Shown: piece by piece, positions 17,758 to 26,890 of the stretch
Layout of the letters: the number at the start of each line of letters is the position of its first letter
Position numbering within the stretch: position 1 is the first letter of the stretch
Assembly (NCBI GenBank): GCA_964600075.1
Contig: CAZRIE010000010.1
Location: forward strand, 9,875-73,874
DNA length: 64,000 nt
Direction: 5' to 3'
Source: CAZRIE01 sp964600075
Lineage (GTDB): Bacteria; Bacteroidota; Bacteroidia; Flavobacteriales; Flavobacteriaceae
The notes under the pieces: model-generated
What the model was told of the DNA's origin: nothing
Databases searched by the model: none
Seen by the model: only the letters and a program-made list of their open reading frames with translations
Position numbers and translations under genes: made by a program

Positions 17758-18719
17758 TGCCGCTTCTTTCCTCAGATTATCGACCTCCTCTGCATTTTAG
17801 AAACGGGCATTTATCTACAATCTATTCCGGACTTTTCAGAAGAATCGATGGGCTTGGGCAAAAACGTGAACGGCTCGAACTGCCCGATGGCGATTTTATG
17901 GATTTAGATTGGAGTTTTGCAAAATCTAAATCTCATAAGGTGGTCATTCTATTACATGGACTAGAGGGCAATGCCCAACGCCCTTATATTACAGGGGCCG
18001 CCAAAGCCTTCAACAAAGCCGGCACAGACGCCTGCGCAGTAAATTTTCGGGGCTGTAGTGGCGAGACGAATCGATTGTTTCGATCATACCATTCAGGGGC
18101 TACGGAAGATCTAGATGCGGTAGTACAACATATTGTCAAGACCAAACACTATTCGAAAATTTATATCAAGGGCATCAGTTTAGGTGGTAATATGGCTATG
18201 AAGTATCTTGGTGAAGAGCGAGAAATTCCCAAAGAGGTCAAGGCCGCAATTGGCGTTTCCGTACCGTGTGACCTTTATAGTTCCTTGAGGCAGCTCTTGA
18301 AAACAAAAAACCTACCCTACGCCCAACGGTTCCGCAAACATTTGGTGGCAAAGCTAGTATTAAAACTACCATTATTTCCCGATAAGATTTCCAAGAAGAA
18401 TATTGAAAATATAAAAACGCTCAAAGATTTTGATGACATATACACCAGTCGGGCCCACGGTTTTAAAAATGCCCTTGACTATTACGAACACTGTAGCTGC
18501 AGACAGTTTTTGCCAAATATTAAAGTGCCCAGCCTGATTATCAATGCGACAAACGACTCTTTTTTGGGAAAAGAATGCTATCCCTATCGAGAAGCCGAGG
18601 CGAACGAAAATGTTCATTTAGAAACCCCGAAATTCGGCGGTCATGTTGGGTTCTTTGATTGGGGAAATGCGTATTATTCCGAAAAAAGAGCAATAAAATT
18701 TTTGGAAGACATGGTTTAG
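17757..18719 (+). CDS. YheT-family alpha/beta hydrolase
   Basis: 320-residue serine hydrolase. The oxyanion segment ILLHGLEGNAQRPYI, the conserved VNFRGCSGETNR and the nucleophile elbow KGISLGGNMAMKY are typical of the YheT/ABHD1-3 type. The catalytic His lies in GGHVGFFDWG near the C-terminus. Physiological substrate unknown, probably an ester. It overlaps the bestrophin gene by one base. Confidence 0.9.
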   Translation: MPLLSSDYRPPLHFRNGHLSTIYSGLFRRIDGLGQKRERLELPDGDFMDLDWSFAKSKSHKVVILLHGLEGNAQRPYITGAAKAFNKAGTDACAVNFRGCSGETNRLFRSYHSGATEDLDAVVQHIVKTKHYSKIYIKGISLGGNMAMKYLGEEREIPKEVKAAIGVSVPCDLYSSLRQLLKTKNLPYAQRFRKHLVAKLVLKLPLFPDKISKKNIENIKTLKDFDDIYTSRAHGFKNALDYYEHCSCRQFLPNIKVPSLIINATNDSFLGKECYPYREAEANENVHLETPKFGGHVGFFDWGNAYYSEKRAIKFLEDMV

Positions 18720-18808
18720 ATTTTGCTATTCCTTATCTTAGTGCCAGAAACTAATAGCTGCTGAAATCTCGGATTTTTTTTCGGGACAGCACAAAACTTC
18801 AACATAAA

Positions 18809-19294
18809 ATGAAAAGATTAATTGTTGTATTTGCTTTAGGTGGATTAATGATCAGCTGCGGCGAAGAAAAAAAGGAAGAAAAGAAAGAAGGTTTTGAAAT
18901 GAACCGCACCAAGACCGAAAAGAAAGCGGTCGAAGCCAAATCAGAGGGCGTACCCGTCGATATGGACAATGAAGGTGTAGGACCTTTTAAGGACATCTCT
19001 TTTGATGGCGAAGTCAACGCTGAAATGGCAACTGCGGGTGAGGCCAAATTCAAGGCCATCTGTACAGCCTGTCATATGGCCGAACAAAGATTAATCGGCC
19101 CTGCCCTAAAAGGCGTTTATGATCGAAGAAATCCGGCATGGGTCATGAACATGATCAGCAACCCCGATGGTATGCTTAAAGAAGACCCTATCGCCAAAGC
19201 ATTGCTAAAAGAATATAATAACGCCATCATGTTGAACCAAAATTTATCAGAAGAGGATACAAGGGCCGTCGCCGAGTATCTGCGTACCCTTTAA
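18809..19294 (+). CDS. monohaem c-type cytochrome lipoprotein
   Basis: 161-residue exported electron carrier. The signal peptide ends GLMISCGEE (lipidated Cys), followed by a Lys/Glu-rich linker. The haem site CTACH is near residue 85, and MLNQNLSEEDTRAVAEYLRTL at the C-terminus provides the distal Met and final helix of class I cytochromes c. Partner enzymes are not encoded nearby. Confidence 0.9.
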   Translation: MKRLIVVFALGGLMISCGEEKKEEKKEGFEMNRTKTEKKAVEAKSEGVPVDMDNEGVGPFKDISFDGEVNAEMATAGEAKFKAICTACHMAEQRLIGPALKGVYDRRNPAWVMNMISNPDGMLKEDPIAKALLKEYNNAIMLNQNLSEEDTRAVAEYLRTL

Positions 19295-19408
19295 ATTATA
19301 CTTCAGACTTATAGTATAAGTGCCTTTCTCCGTTTGATTTAAATGGATTAAGGTACTTTTTGTTTGTGTACTATGACTTTACGTAGCATGGATTCACATC
19401 CCAGGAAA

Positions 19409-20017
19409 TCATACCAAGAAAAATGCATAAAAATAGAAGCATACTACCATTCCGATAATTCCGGTTGCAATCATCAGCCCAGTAAAAACCTGTTGTAGCT
19501 TGAGATTATCGTTTATCACTAGGCCCAATACTCCAAAAACGATACTTATCTGCAAGAAGAGGGTTCCAATATCAATTTTAGACACCAAATAAGAGTAGTT
19601 TGTTGAGATTTCTTGCCATTTCCTTAATCCAATTATTTTCCCCATCTCTCCATCCAAATCTTGTGACCAACTTGAACGCGGAATATTAGCAGAACCCAAT
19701 AAGATTTCAGTTTTCTCTTCTTCGTACTTTAAAATCAAATTATTGGTTACATCAATTCTAGTATTTAGCTCGGGCAAACTTTCTTCTTTTATTGCACCAA
19801 TATGAAGCAGCGATGTAAGCAAATCACGCTGATTTTCTTTCAATACTTGTTTAATACTTTTAGCACTATACCAACTAGAGTAGCTCAGATGCTTCAAATT
19901 GGCATTAGCAATCTCCTCTTCGAGATTACTGTTAATTACCTTCATAATGGCAAGCAAGCCGATAATGACTATAATAATTACTCCCCCTCGATTCTCTATT
20001 TTATTCCTTTTGGTCAT
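19409..20017 (-). CDS. membrane protein of unknown function, 202 aa
   Basis: Not recognised. One hydrophobic helix at residues about 13-30 (VIIIVIIGLLAIMKV), a mostly hydrophilic, probably extracytoplasmic or cytoplasmic middle part (30-145) with ELNTRIDVTNNLILKYEEEKTEILLG, and two hydrophobic helices at the C-terminus (about 152-172 and 178-200). Codon usage looks coding. No operon partner: it faces a 1 kb stretch without intact genes. Confidence 0.65.
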   Translation of the reverse strand: MTKRNKIENRGGVIIIVIIGLLAIMKVINSNLEEEIANANLKHLSYSSWYSAKSIKQVLKENQRDLLTSLLHIGAIKEESLPELNTRIDVTNNLILKYEEEKTEILLGSANIPRSSWSQDLDGEMGKIIGLRKWQEISTNYSYLVSKIDIGTLFLQISIVFGVLGLVINDNLKLQQVFTGLMIATGIIGMVVCFYFYAFFLV

Positions 20018-21070
20018 GGTTTAGCGCTAAAAAACATTTGGTAATGGTAAAACAATCGCCAAATAAATCCCTTCTATCGTGTGTTCTTGAACTTTTACCA
20101 ATCTATCTGTAAGTATTAATCACTCTCAAACAGAATTGTTTTAAGGAACACGCAAGGTGAACCAAATTGTTAAGAACTAAGCCATTGCAACCACTAAGAT
20201 ATATCGAATTGATGGGAAGGAACAAAAAATATATAAAAATTCAAAATTAGAACTGTATCACTGCTAGCGCGAGCATCTTTCTGCTCGTACCGTTCAGAGT
20301 TAGCCAAGCCATTTGGCCATCGCAGTAAGTTTTTAATTATAGCCAGATCTTTGGAGTTTTTACCAAACATTTTTATTTTTTTGAACATAGTGCCGCTATT
20401 CTTATGCATATCATTAGAACATGCAATTGGAAGGCCAGGGAAATAGTACCGACTATATAAAAAAAGCCATTGAAGCCATCGCCATAGAGATAAAACGTGA
20501 AATGAGAAAGTCGCTCTAAAAGAAACCAAAAAAGACCGCATATTGACCGAAGTATTTATCAAGACACTGCATAATAAAATGCTATGGAACTTTGGAACTG
20601 GGCCGAAAAATTCAGAAAATCAGAGAAAAACATTGATCTACCCTGGGACCAAACCGGAATCGAATTAAAAATAGTTTTGGACGATACTGTTTTTTGGATA
20701 GAAAACAACACATATCCACCAGATGAAATTTTTACGTGGAACCATTCCAATATGGTTAGAGCAGATGAAAAAAGAAAAAGATGCATTAATTCGATACGAG
20801 CATTCGATACAGGGAACATTGAAGCGCCTATTTTATTAGCGCTTGGTTAATATTTAACAAAAATTTGTCCATTTTTTTAATAGTTGTTCGTCTTTATGCT
20901 AAATGAACCTTGCTAAATCAATCGGTCATGAAAGACGGCGTACTAATTTTTAAAGACAAAAAAACTATGAAAAAGAATTTCCAGGAAACACGTAAAAAAA
21001 TTGGCCGAAAATATTGGTTCGGATGGGCAGGAGGCTATGGCGATTCTAAAAAAAAATAGGTTCAATAGTA
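20018..21070. other. about 1 kb without a convincing intact gene; probable remnants
   Basis: No recognisable gene. A REP-like hairpin CGAGCA-TCTTTC-TGCTCG lies at about 20271-20288. Short natural-looking peptides occur in different + frames: from 20421 (32 codons, MQLEGQGNSTDYIKKAIEAI...), then a neighbouring frame reading KETKKDRILTEVFIKTLHNKM, then 20584-20850 (88 codons, MELWNWAEKFRKSEKN...). They may be one decayed gene with frameshifts. The minus-strand frames across the same DNA look like shadows. Confidence 0.5.
20928..21059 (+). CDS. possible 43-aa peptide gene
   Basis: ATG at 20928 to TAG at 21057-21059. The product is basic, with a hydrophobic, Gly/Trp-rich end (KKIGRKYWFGWAGGYGDSKKK). 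There is an internal ATG that would give a 30-residue peptide. Nothing about it is recognised and chance occurrence is quite possible; it converges on the SulP gene with an 11 bp gap. Confidence 0.25.
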   Translation: MKDGVLIFKDKKTMKKNFQETRKKIGRKYWFGWAGGYGDSKKK

Positions 21071-22699
21071 CTATAAACCCCAAAGATTATAAGGGTTTTT
21101 ACCTTCAACATCAACTTTCTTTTTCGGTTTATCCACAGCCACTTTATAGGTCGGATCTTCCAAGACATTGACATCGATAATTTCCTCAGCATTTTCAAGA
21201 AGTTGTATACAATCTTTGCTCAAATGCCTTAAGTGGACTTTCTTTCCCGCTTTCTTATAGCGCTCCGTAATTTTGTTCAAGGCTTCGATACCTGACATAT
21301 CGGCGACCCGGCTCTCTTGAAAATCGATGATAACCTCATCGGGGTCGCTAGGTACATCGAACTTTTCCGAAAACAATGAGGTAGAACCGAAGAACAAAGG
21401 CCCATAAATTTCATAGTGCTTTACCCCCTTATCGTCAACATACTTTCGCGCACGTATACGTTTTGCGTTTTCCCAAGAATAGGCTAAAGCAGAGATTATG
21501 ACTCCGAGTAGTACAGCTACCGCTAAATTATGGGTGATGGCAGTGATTAAGGTAACCAAGACCATTACGATGACATCAGAATTCGGCATTTTTCGGAAGG
21601 TCTTGAAACTGGCCCATTCAAAAGTTCCGATGGCAACCATAAACATCAGTCCGACCAAAGCAGCCATAGGCAAGCGTTCGATTAGACTCGAACCGAACAT
21701 AATAAAAACGAGTAGCATTACTGCAGCGGTTATACCCGATAGTCTCGCACGGGCACCTGAAGACGTATTGATCAAACTTTGCCCAATCATAGCACAGCCA
21801 CCCATGCCCGAAAGAAAACCGGAAAAAATGTTTGCGGTTCCTTGGGCGACACATTCTCGATTACCGCTACCACGAGTCTCGGTAATCTCATCGATAATGT
21901 TCAAGGTCAGGAGACTTTCTATTAATCCGACGCCCGCAACAATCGCCGCATAAGGGAAAATAATCTTAAAGGTTTCTAGTGTAAACGGAATTTGAGGAAT
22001 GGACAAAGGAGGGAATCCACCTTTGATACTCTCACCCTCTCCCATGGTACCTGCCACGGTCAACGTATCGATACCAAAGCCAATTACAATAGCGGAAACG
22101 ATTACAATGGCTACGAGTGAAGATGGTATCGCCTTCGTTAATTTTGGCAAGCCCCAAATAATCAACATCGTCAGAAGGGTAAGCCCCAACATCATTAAAA
22201 AAGGAGTTATTGGCAATAAACTATCAGTTCCCTTTTCATAAAAATTAGGAAACTGCGCCATAAAAATGATGATTGCGAGTCCATTTACAAAACCGAACAT
22301 AACCGGATGTGGTACTAGACGGATGAATTTACCCAACCGTAATACGCCCGCTAAAATCTGAAGAACTCCTGCCATTACCACTGTAGCAAAAACATAATTT
22401 AGAATCGTTTCAGGTTCGATACCGGGAAAATTACGTTTTAGCTCCAAAATCAATCCTACGAAAATTACCGCCACGGCTCCAGTGGCACCTGAAATCATTC
22501 CTGGACGGCCTCCTAAAATAGCAGTTATCAAACATAAGATAAAGGCGGCATATAATCCTGTTAAGGGAGAAAACCCGGGAATCAAGGCAAAGGCGATAGC
22601 TTCGGGCACCAAGGCCAAGGCGACAGTCAGGCCCGAAAGAATTTCGGTCTTATAATCTACCTTTTGCTTAAAATCGAATAAATTCAGGTACTTCTTCAC
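21071..22699 (-). CDS. SulP-family anion transporter with STAS domain
   Basis: 542-residue inner-membrane transporter of the SLC26/SulP family (sulfate, bicarbonate or other anions). Residues 1-400 are helical with AFALIPGFSPLTGLYAAFILCL and GGRPGMISGATGAVAVIF; GFLSGMGGCAMIGQSLINTSSGARARLSG is diagnostic. The STAS domain spans about 420-515 (VIIDFQESRVADMSGIEALNKITERY). The start codon is GTG at 22699; no in-frame ATG nearby fits better. The position of regulation cannot be seen. Confidence 0.93.
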   Translation of the reverse strand: MKKYLNLFDFKQKVDYKTEILSGLTVALALVPEAIAFALIPGFSPLTGLYAAFILCLITAILGGRPGMISGATGAVAVIFVGLILELKRNFPGIEPETILNYVFATVVMAGVLQILAGVLRLGKFIRLVPHPVMFGFVNGLAIIIFMAQFPNFYEKGTDSLLPITPFLMMLGLTLLTMLIIWGLPKLTKAIPSSLVAIVIVSAIVIGFGIDTLTVAGTMGEGESIKGGFPPLSIPQIPFTLETFKIIFPYAAIVAGVGLIESLLTLNIIDEITETRGSGNRECVAQGTANIFSGFLSGMGGCAMIGQSLINTSSGARARLSGITAAVMLLVFIMFGSSLIERLPMAALVGLMFMVAIGTFEWASFKTFRKMPNSDVIVMVLVTLITAITHNLAVAVLLGVIISALAYSWENAKRIRARKYVDDKGVKHYEIYGPLFFGSTSLFSEKFDVPSDPDEVIIDFQESRVADMSGIEALNKITERYKKAGKKVHLRHLSKDCIQLLENAEEIIDVNVLEDPTYKVAVDKPKKKVDVEGKNPYNLWGL

Positions 22700-22771
22700 G
22701 CTATCAAGATTTTAAGCGGGCAAAAATAGGTCAAAATACCCTATTAGCCTAGTTATGAAGGCTAAATGCAA

Positions 22772-23746
22772 TTACCAATCACGAAGCCCTAACAACTTCT
22801 CCCCCAACGTAGTCAAATCAGCGGTTTGATATTTAGTTTGCTCCCAGTTTCGAGGATCTCCCGGGAAGGCATAACCTTCTGGTGCAATGCGCTGCTTCCA
22901 AGAATTAATACGCCAGTTTCGTAGTTCTTCGTTATCCTCTTCAGCGGGCATCATAGAGATGTATTGTGCGATACGGATTTTCTCCTCCGATTTGTTGGGG
23001 CGAATGCCATGCGGTTCGGTGCTATTGAATATGAGTAGGTCACCAGCATCCATTTTTACTTTTACGATTTTATTCCCTAAGTCAGAAATATTAGGTTGAA
23101 ATCGGTCGCGGTTTTCAGGCTGGGTCAATTTCCAAGTATCATAATTTCGATACAACCATGGAATGCATTGAAAGCCGCCCATGTTTTCATCCGTCTGGTC
23201 GGCGAGTGCTAAAACCCCTTGTACATTTTGTGGGCAGGTTTCTGGGTCATAGTCCCAATGGATGAATCCCTTTTTGTCTACACCAGGTGGTAACGGAAAG
23301 TTCAAATTTGCCCGGTCGATGGTTACCCATAGCTTTTCGGTGCCCCATACATCAACAAAGGCATCATAAACACGTTGCATTTGGCGGTTGTTCCATAGGT
23401 ATTGGTTATTGTAGACTTCTACCATTCCGGTACCGGTCAACTCTTTCATCTTCATTTCGGCCCTTGGTGGGGCGTACCATGTCGTAGAATCATCGGGGTC
23501 TTTTTCATCGAATTCCCAAATAAAATCCGCAGTCACTTTTGCCTGCTCTTTTGAAATGGCGTTTTTGATGACGATATAGCCGTTATGCATCCAAAAATCC
23601 CAATCGGCTTCACTTAAAACGTGCAAGGCCTTCCCGTTTGAACGGTCGTTTAATCTGATTTTGCTGCTGGTAGCGGTAGATGGGTTTCCAGGGATTTCCT
23701 CATGGGCCTTATTGGCCATTTCGATATTTTTATTGGTTTGTTGCAT
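22772..23746 (-). CDS. phytanoyl-CoA dioxygenase (PhyH) family protein
   Basis: 324-residue Fe(II)/2-oxoglutarate-dependent oxygenase. The iron site is visible: HWD in GFIHWDYDPE and the distal His in STEPHGIRPN, with an Arg (EKIRIAQY) that could bind 2-oxoglutarate. The hydroxylated substrate is unknown. It is transcribed divergently from an AraC regulator 144 bp away, suggesting the regulator controls it in response to a small molecule. A second in-frame ATG at codon 10 is possible as start. Confidence 0.88.
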   Translation of the reverse strand: MQQTNKNIEMANKAHEEIPGNPSTATSSKIRLNDRSNGKALHVLSEADWDFWMHNGYIVIKNAISKEQAKVTADFIWEFDEKDPDDSTTWYAPPRAEMKMKELTGTGMVEVYNNQYLWNNRQMQRVYDAFVDVWGTEKLWVTIDRANLNFPLPPGVDKKGFIHWDYDPETCPQNVQGVLALADQTDENMGGFQCIPWLYRNYDTWKLTQPENRDRFQPNISDLGNKIVKVKMDAGDLLIFNSTEPHGIRPNKSEEKIRIAQYISMMPAEEDNEELRNWRINSWKQRIAPEGYAFPGDPRNWEQTKYQTADLTTLGEKLLGLRDW

Positions 23747-23890
23747 GATATGACGATTTACGTTTTCCTTTACATTGATGAAGTAAAACTAGATATATGC
23801 AGATGCGTTTTCAACCTTGATATTGACCATTATTTGAATAATATTGATAAATATTATAGACTTTTTAAAGCAATTTAGTTAAATTAAGCT

Positions 23891-24745
23891 ATGAAAATCC
23901 AGTTGGAGAACATTAGTCCCGATGCCGAAAGTTCGTTTCGACTGCTACATAACCCGAAGCTAAACGATCTGTTCTTTTGGCATTTTCATCCCGAATATGA
24001 ACTGGTCTATATCGAAGGTGCGAATGGCACACGCCACGTGGGCGACCACATTTCTGACTATGAAGAAAGTGACCTTGTTCTCATCGGTTCCAATATTCCC
24101 CATCTCAACTTTGACTATGGTGTTCAGACGGATTATAAAAAGGAAGTGCTTCATGTCAATTCTACCATTAAGAATACATTTTTTAGTGAAATTCCCGAAC
24201 TTTCCAAAATCGTTCGATTACTAGAGCGTTCACAGCACGGTATTGCATTTTTTGGAGATACAAAAACAGAAATCGGCGCCCGGTTAAAAAAATTATACGG
24301 CCTTTCGCCATTTCAAGAGTTATTACAGGTATTGCATATTTTCGAAATCTTATCCGTTAGTACAGAGTTCGTTTTACTCCATGATGCCCCCGTTCTCAAT
24401 AAGTACAATAAAAAACAACAGGACCGGTTACGTAAGGTTTACACATACATTGATGAGAATTATCAGCAAAAGATTGCTGTGGAGGACGCAGCCTCAATTT
24501 GTAATCTTGGAAAGGAAGCTTTCTGCCGGTATTTTAAAAAGGCAACGGGCAACACTTTCATTGGTTTCCTAAACCAATACCGAGTCAGTCAGGCAAAACG
24601 ATTGCTCTTAATGGGTAAAAATGTGGGTGAAACTTGTTACGAATCTGGCTTTGGGAGCTTATCGTACTTTAATCGTACTTTCAAAAAAGTAACCTCGGAG
24701 AACCCGTCTACCTTTAAAAAGAAACTAGGGCCTCCTATTATTTAA
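23891..24745 (+). CDS. AraC-family transcriptional regulator
   Basis: 284-residue regulator. The N-terminal cupin-like sensing domain contains FFWHFHPEYELVYIEGANGTRHVGDH (28-55); the C-terminal double helix-turn-helix covers about 185-280 (IAVEDAASICNLGKEAFCRYFKKATGNTFIGFLNQYRVSQAKRLL). Its divergent partner is the PhyH dioxygenase. Probably ligand-responsive; the ligand is unknown. Confidence 0.92.
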   Translation: MKIQLENISPDAESSFRLLHNPKLNDLFFWHFHPEYELVYIEGANGTRHVGDHISDYEESDLVLIGSNIPHLNFDYGVQTDYKKEVLHVNSTIKNTFFSEIPELSKIVRLLERSQHGIAFFGDTKTEIGARLKKLYGLSPFQELLQVLHIFEILSVSTEFVLLHDAPVLNKYNKKQQDRLRKVYTYIDENYQQKIAVEDAASICNLGKEAFCRYFKKATGNTFIGFLNQYRVSQAKRLLLMGKNVGETCYESGFGSLSYFNRTFKKVTSENPSTFKKKLGPPII

Positions 24746-24817
24746 AAATGATCTTAAAGATATGTTCAATACTTTTCTTTTTCTATCTTGGGATAATGCC
24801 TTAGATGAAAAATGTAT

Positions 24818-24900
24818 TACCCTATTCAAGACCAACCAACATAATCTATTTCCTGATTTTTTAAAATCAGATTATGCAAAAATAGGGGTACAATAGGGTA
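24818..24900. repeat. nested inverted repeat between AraC and CotH-like genes
   Basis: An outer pair TACCCTATT (24818-24826) / AATAGGGTA (24892-24900) encloses an inner perfect hairpin CTGATTTT-TT-AAAATCAG with CATAAT/ATTATG around it. It could be a bidirectional terminator between these convergent genes or a small mobile element. Confidence 0.5.
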
Positions 24901-24902
24901 GG

Positions 24903-25967
24903 TCATTTTATCCGTGCCAAACTCATTATGTCTTTCTGAAATCTGGCGTTATCAGCAAGAACATCAAAAAATTCTTGAATATACTTCTTACACTTGACAA
25001 ATTCCTTAGGGTTTTTGAAATAGGTTTCGTGAGCATCAACAATGCTCAGCATTTTTTCTTGATTCTCCAAAAACTCGTTTTTTACTTGGTACATAAGGGC
25101 ATCGCCTCTTTTAAATCCGCGATACAGCCTCTGGGTAACCTTAGAAATAGGCAACTCGTGGTCTTTGATTTGGGAAACAACAGCATAACTTGTATTGCAA
25201 AGGCCGGACATATCAAAATCATAAGGTACGGGAACGGAATTCTTGTTTAGAAACAACAACTTTTGATTATGTTGGTAACCAGTAGAATAATCTGTATTGC
25301 CAATCATAAACTGAAAAAAATCATTACGGATAGAACTCAAAGCTTCCTGTTGCATGGGGTGCACGTTCCTTTTTAATACGTCCCCTCCAAACCTATCCGC
25401 CAATTCGTCGATATCTTCAATAAAAAACCCTTTGACTTGATGTTCTTTTATTTTCTTCCCTTTGAGTTCGGATAAGGCAATATCCACAAGCCTCGTTTTA
25501 AGATGATAGGGAGAGGCTAACTCATATAACTTATATGCAATCAATTCCTTGACTACATTATCGTCCGCATCTTTCTCCAATAGACAAGGTAATACCAATT
25601 TTAATTCTTTATTGCCCTTAAACAAAGTGCCTTTTGCATTAGCCTTCTTTATTCTCATTTTTATTGGGGCAAAATAACATGTTTTAAGTCTAAAATTACC
25701 ACGGGAGCGCACCCTTACAGGAATACTTTGCCAATCGCCCAAAGCCTGTTGATAGGTTAGGTCAATGTTTAGATATGTACTATCATTGGTGTTTTTTCTT
25801 AGCTCCTTAAAAGAATAGCTCATTTTTATGGGCAAAGCGCTATCGGTCAAAAACAATTTCGAAACTTTATCCAATTTCTTGCTCTTACTAGCTTTCTGAG
25901 CAAAACCGGGAGCAATACTTAACAAATAAAAAATAAGGAGTCCGGCAATTGTTTGTTTATTGCTCAT
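24903..25967 (-). CDS. exported CotH-kinase-like protein
   Basis: 354-residue protein with a signal peptide (LLIFYLLSIAPGFAQ). It resembles the CotH family of secreted atypical kinases: RVRSRGNFRL (85-94), RNDFFQFMIGNTDYSTGYQHN (214-234) and PVPYDFDMSGL (246-256), the last with an Asp where CotH kinases bind metal. CotH proteins phosphorylate coat or other extracellular proteins; activity in this lineage is unproven. The alignment is by eye, so the family call is moderately secure and the function is not. Confidence 0.7.
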   Translation of the reverse strand: MSNKQTIAGLLIFYLLSIAPGFAQKASKSKKLDKVSKLFLTDSALPIKMSYSFKELRKNTNDSTYLNIDLTYQQALGDWQSIPVRVRSRGNFRLKTCYFAPIKMRIKKANAKGTLFKGNKELKLVLPCLLEKDADDNVVKELIAYKLYELASPYHLKTRLVDIALSELKGKKIKEHQVKGFFIEDIDELADRFGGDVLKRNVHPMQQEALSSIRNDFFQFMIGNTDYSTGYQHNQKLLFLNKNSVPVPYDFDMSGLCNTSYAVVSQIKDHELPISKVTQRLYRGFKRGDALMYQVKNEFLENQEKMLSIVDAHETYFKNPKEFVKCKKYIQEFFDVLADNARFQKDIMSLARIK

Positions 25968-26044
25968 AATCGTTTAACTTTAGATAGTAATGTATTAAAA
26001 ATAAAGTTATTAAGCTCTACCTCGTCACCATTAATTACAGAACA

Positions 26045-26758
26045 TTGCTTGTAATCGCCATCTCATTGGTGACTGTTTTTACTTGTTACTACTACCAAAT
26101 TTATTTCAATGTCGACCTGACCCTTTTGAGCATTGCAATCATTTTCCCATTGGTCTTTACCATAAGAGGGTCTTTTAAAAGAAGAGAGAAAGCACTTGAG
26201 CACCTGAGTCAATATAGAAGTGCGATGAAAACCATTTACTATTTCGTAACTACAAGTAGTTTACAGGAATCTGAAAAAAACAACTTGAAAAACGTTTTGG
26301 AGACCATTGGAGAAAAAACGTTATTGCATTTGCGAAACAACGGAGGACACATTAAAGACCTAGACGAAGAAATCGATAAAATCTACGGATTTATTCTTTC
26401 GAAAAACGGAGTAATATCCAAGAATTTAAAGGATAAGGTTTTTCGATACATGAACGATTTACATGAGGCCATAGATAATTTAAACGCCATAAAAGTTCAT
26501 AGGACTCCCCTTAGCCTTAAAGCTTATTGCAGGGTCTTTATTTATATTTTCCCATTAATATACGCGCCGACCATTATTTTCAATATCGGAGAAAATTATA
26601 ATCATATAGCCGTTTACTTTGTTGTTGTTCTTACGGAATTTATTCTCATATCACTATATAACGTTCAAGACCATCTAGAATATCCTTTTGATAATAAGGG
26701 ATTGGATGATATCAAATTGGAACATTTTGAGATTACTCGACAAAACAAGAGCCAATAA
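26045..26758 (+). CDS. bestrophin-like membrane protein, start uncertain
   Basis: About 237 residues with two N-terminal helices (LLVIAISLVTVFTCYYYQIYF, LTLLSIAIIFPLVFTI), the short GSFKRREKALEHLSQYRSAMKTIYYFV segment that sits where bestrophins have their Tyr/Arg/Trp-rich block, and two more helices near 165-215. I infer a distant bestrophin-like fold. The first possible start here is TTG at 26045, but coding-looking sequence (LYLVTINYRT) continues upstream in frame to about 25991 without an ATG or GTG, so the true start may be a rare codon near 26009 or may have been lost. Confidence 0.65.
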   Translation: MLVIAISLVTVFTCYYYQIYFNVDLTLLSIAIIFPLVFTIRGSFKRREKALEHLSQYRSAMKTIYYFVTTSSLQESEKNNLKNVLETIGEKTLLHLRNNGGHIKDLDEEIDKIYGFILSKNGVISKNLKDKVFRYMNDLHEAIDNLNAIKVHRTPLSLKAYCRVFIYIFPLIYAPTIIFNIGENYNHIAVYFVVVLTEFILISLYNVQDHLEYPFDNKGLDDIKLEHFEITRQNKSQ

Positions 26759-26787
26759 CAAAAGCTACACCCATTTTATTAAACAAA

Positions 26788-26817
26788 ACCGCCCCAGCTT
26801 TTTCGAACTGGGGCGGT
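26788..26817 (-). terminator. strong terminator for the minus-strand lipoprotein gene
   Basis: ACCGCCCCAG (26788-26797) pairs perfectly with CTGGGGCGGT (26808-26817). On the minus strand it is followed by TTTTGTTT, so it ends transcription coming from 27790. Confidence 0.85.
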
Positions 26818-26842
26818 CTCTAACTAAATAACCAACCAAAAA

Positions 26843-26880
26843 ATCGTTTACTTCGCCCTTCAACTAACCTCAGGGTGACA
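26843..26880. repeat. half copy of the CTGAG/GCCCTTC intergenic element
   Basis: TTCGCCCTTCAACTAACCTCAGGGTGACA resembles the flavobacterial element also seen at 2644-2710. Confidence 0.45.
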
Positions 26881-26890
26881 GCCTCTTATT

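Noticed and set aside
20194..20562. 122-codon minus-strand frame
   Set aside because: Low-complexity, includes the REP-like hairpin, and overlaps coding-looking + strand fragments.
20559..20819. 86-codon minus-strand frame
   Set aside because: It is antisense to the better-looking 20584-20850 frame and resembles nothing.
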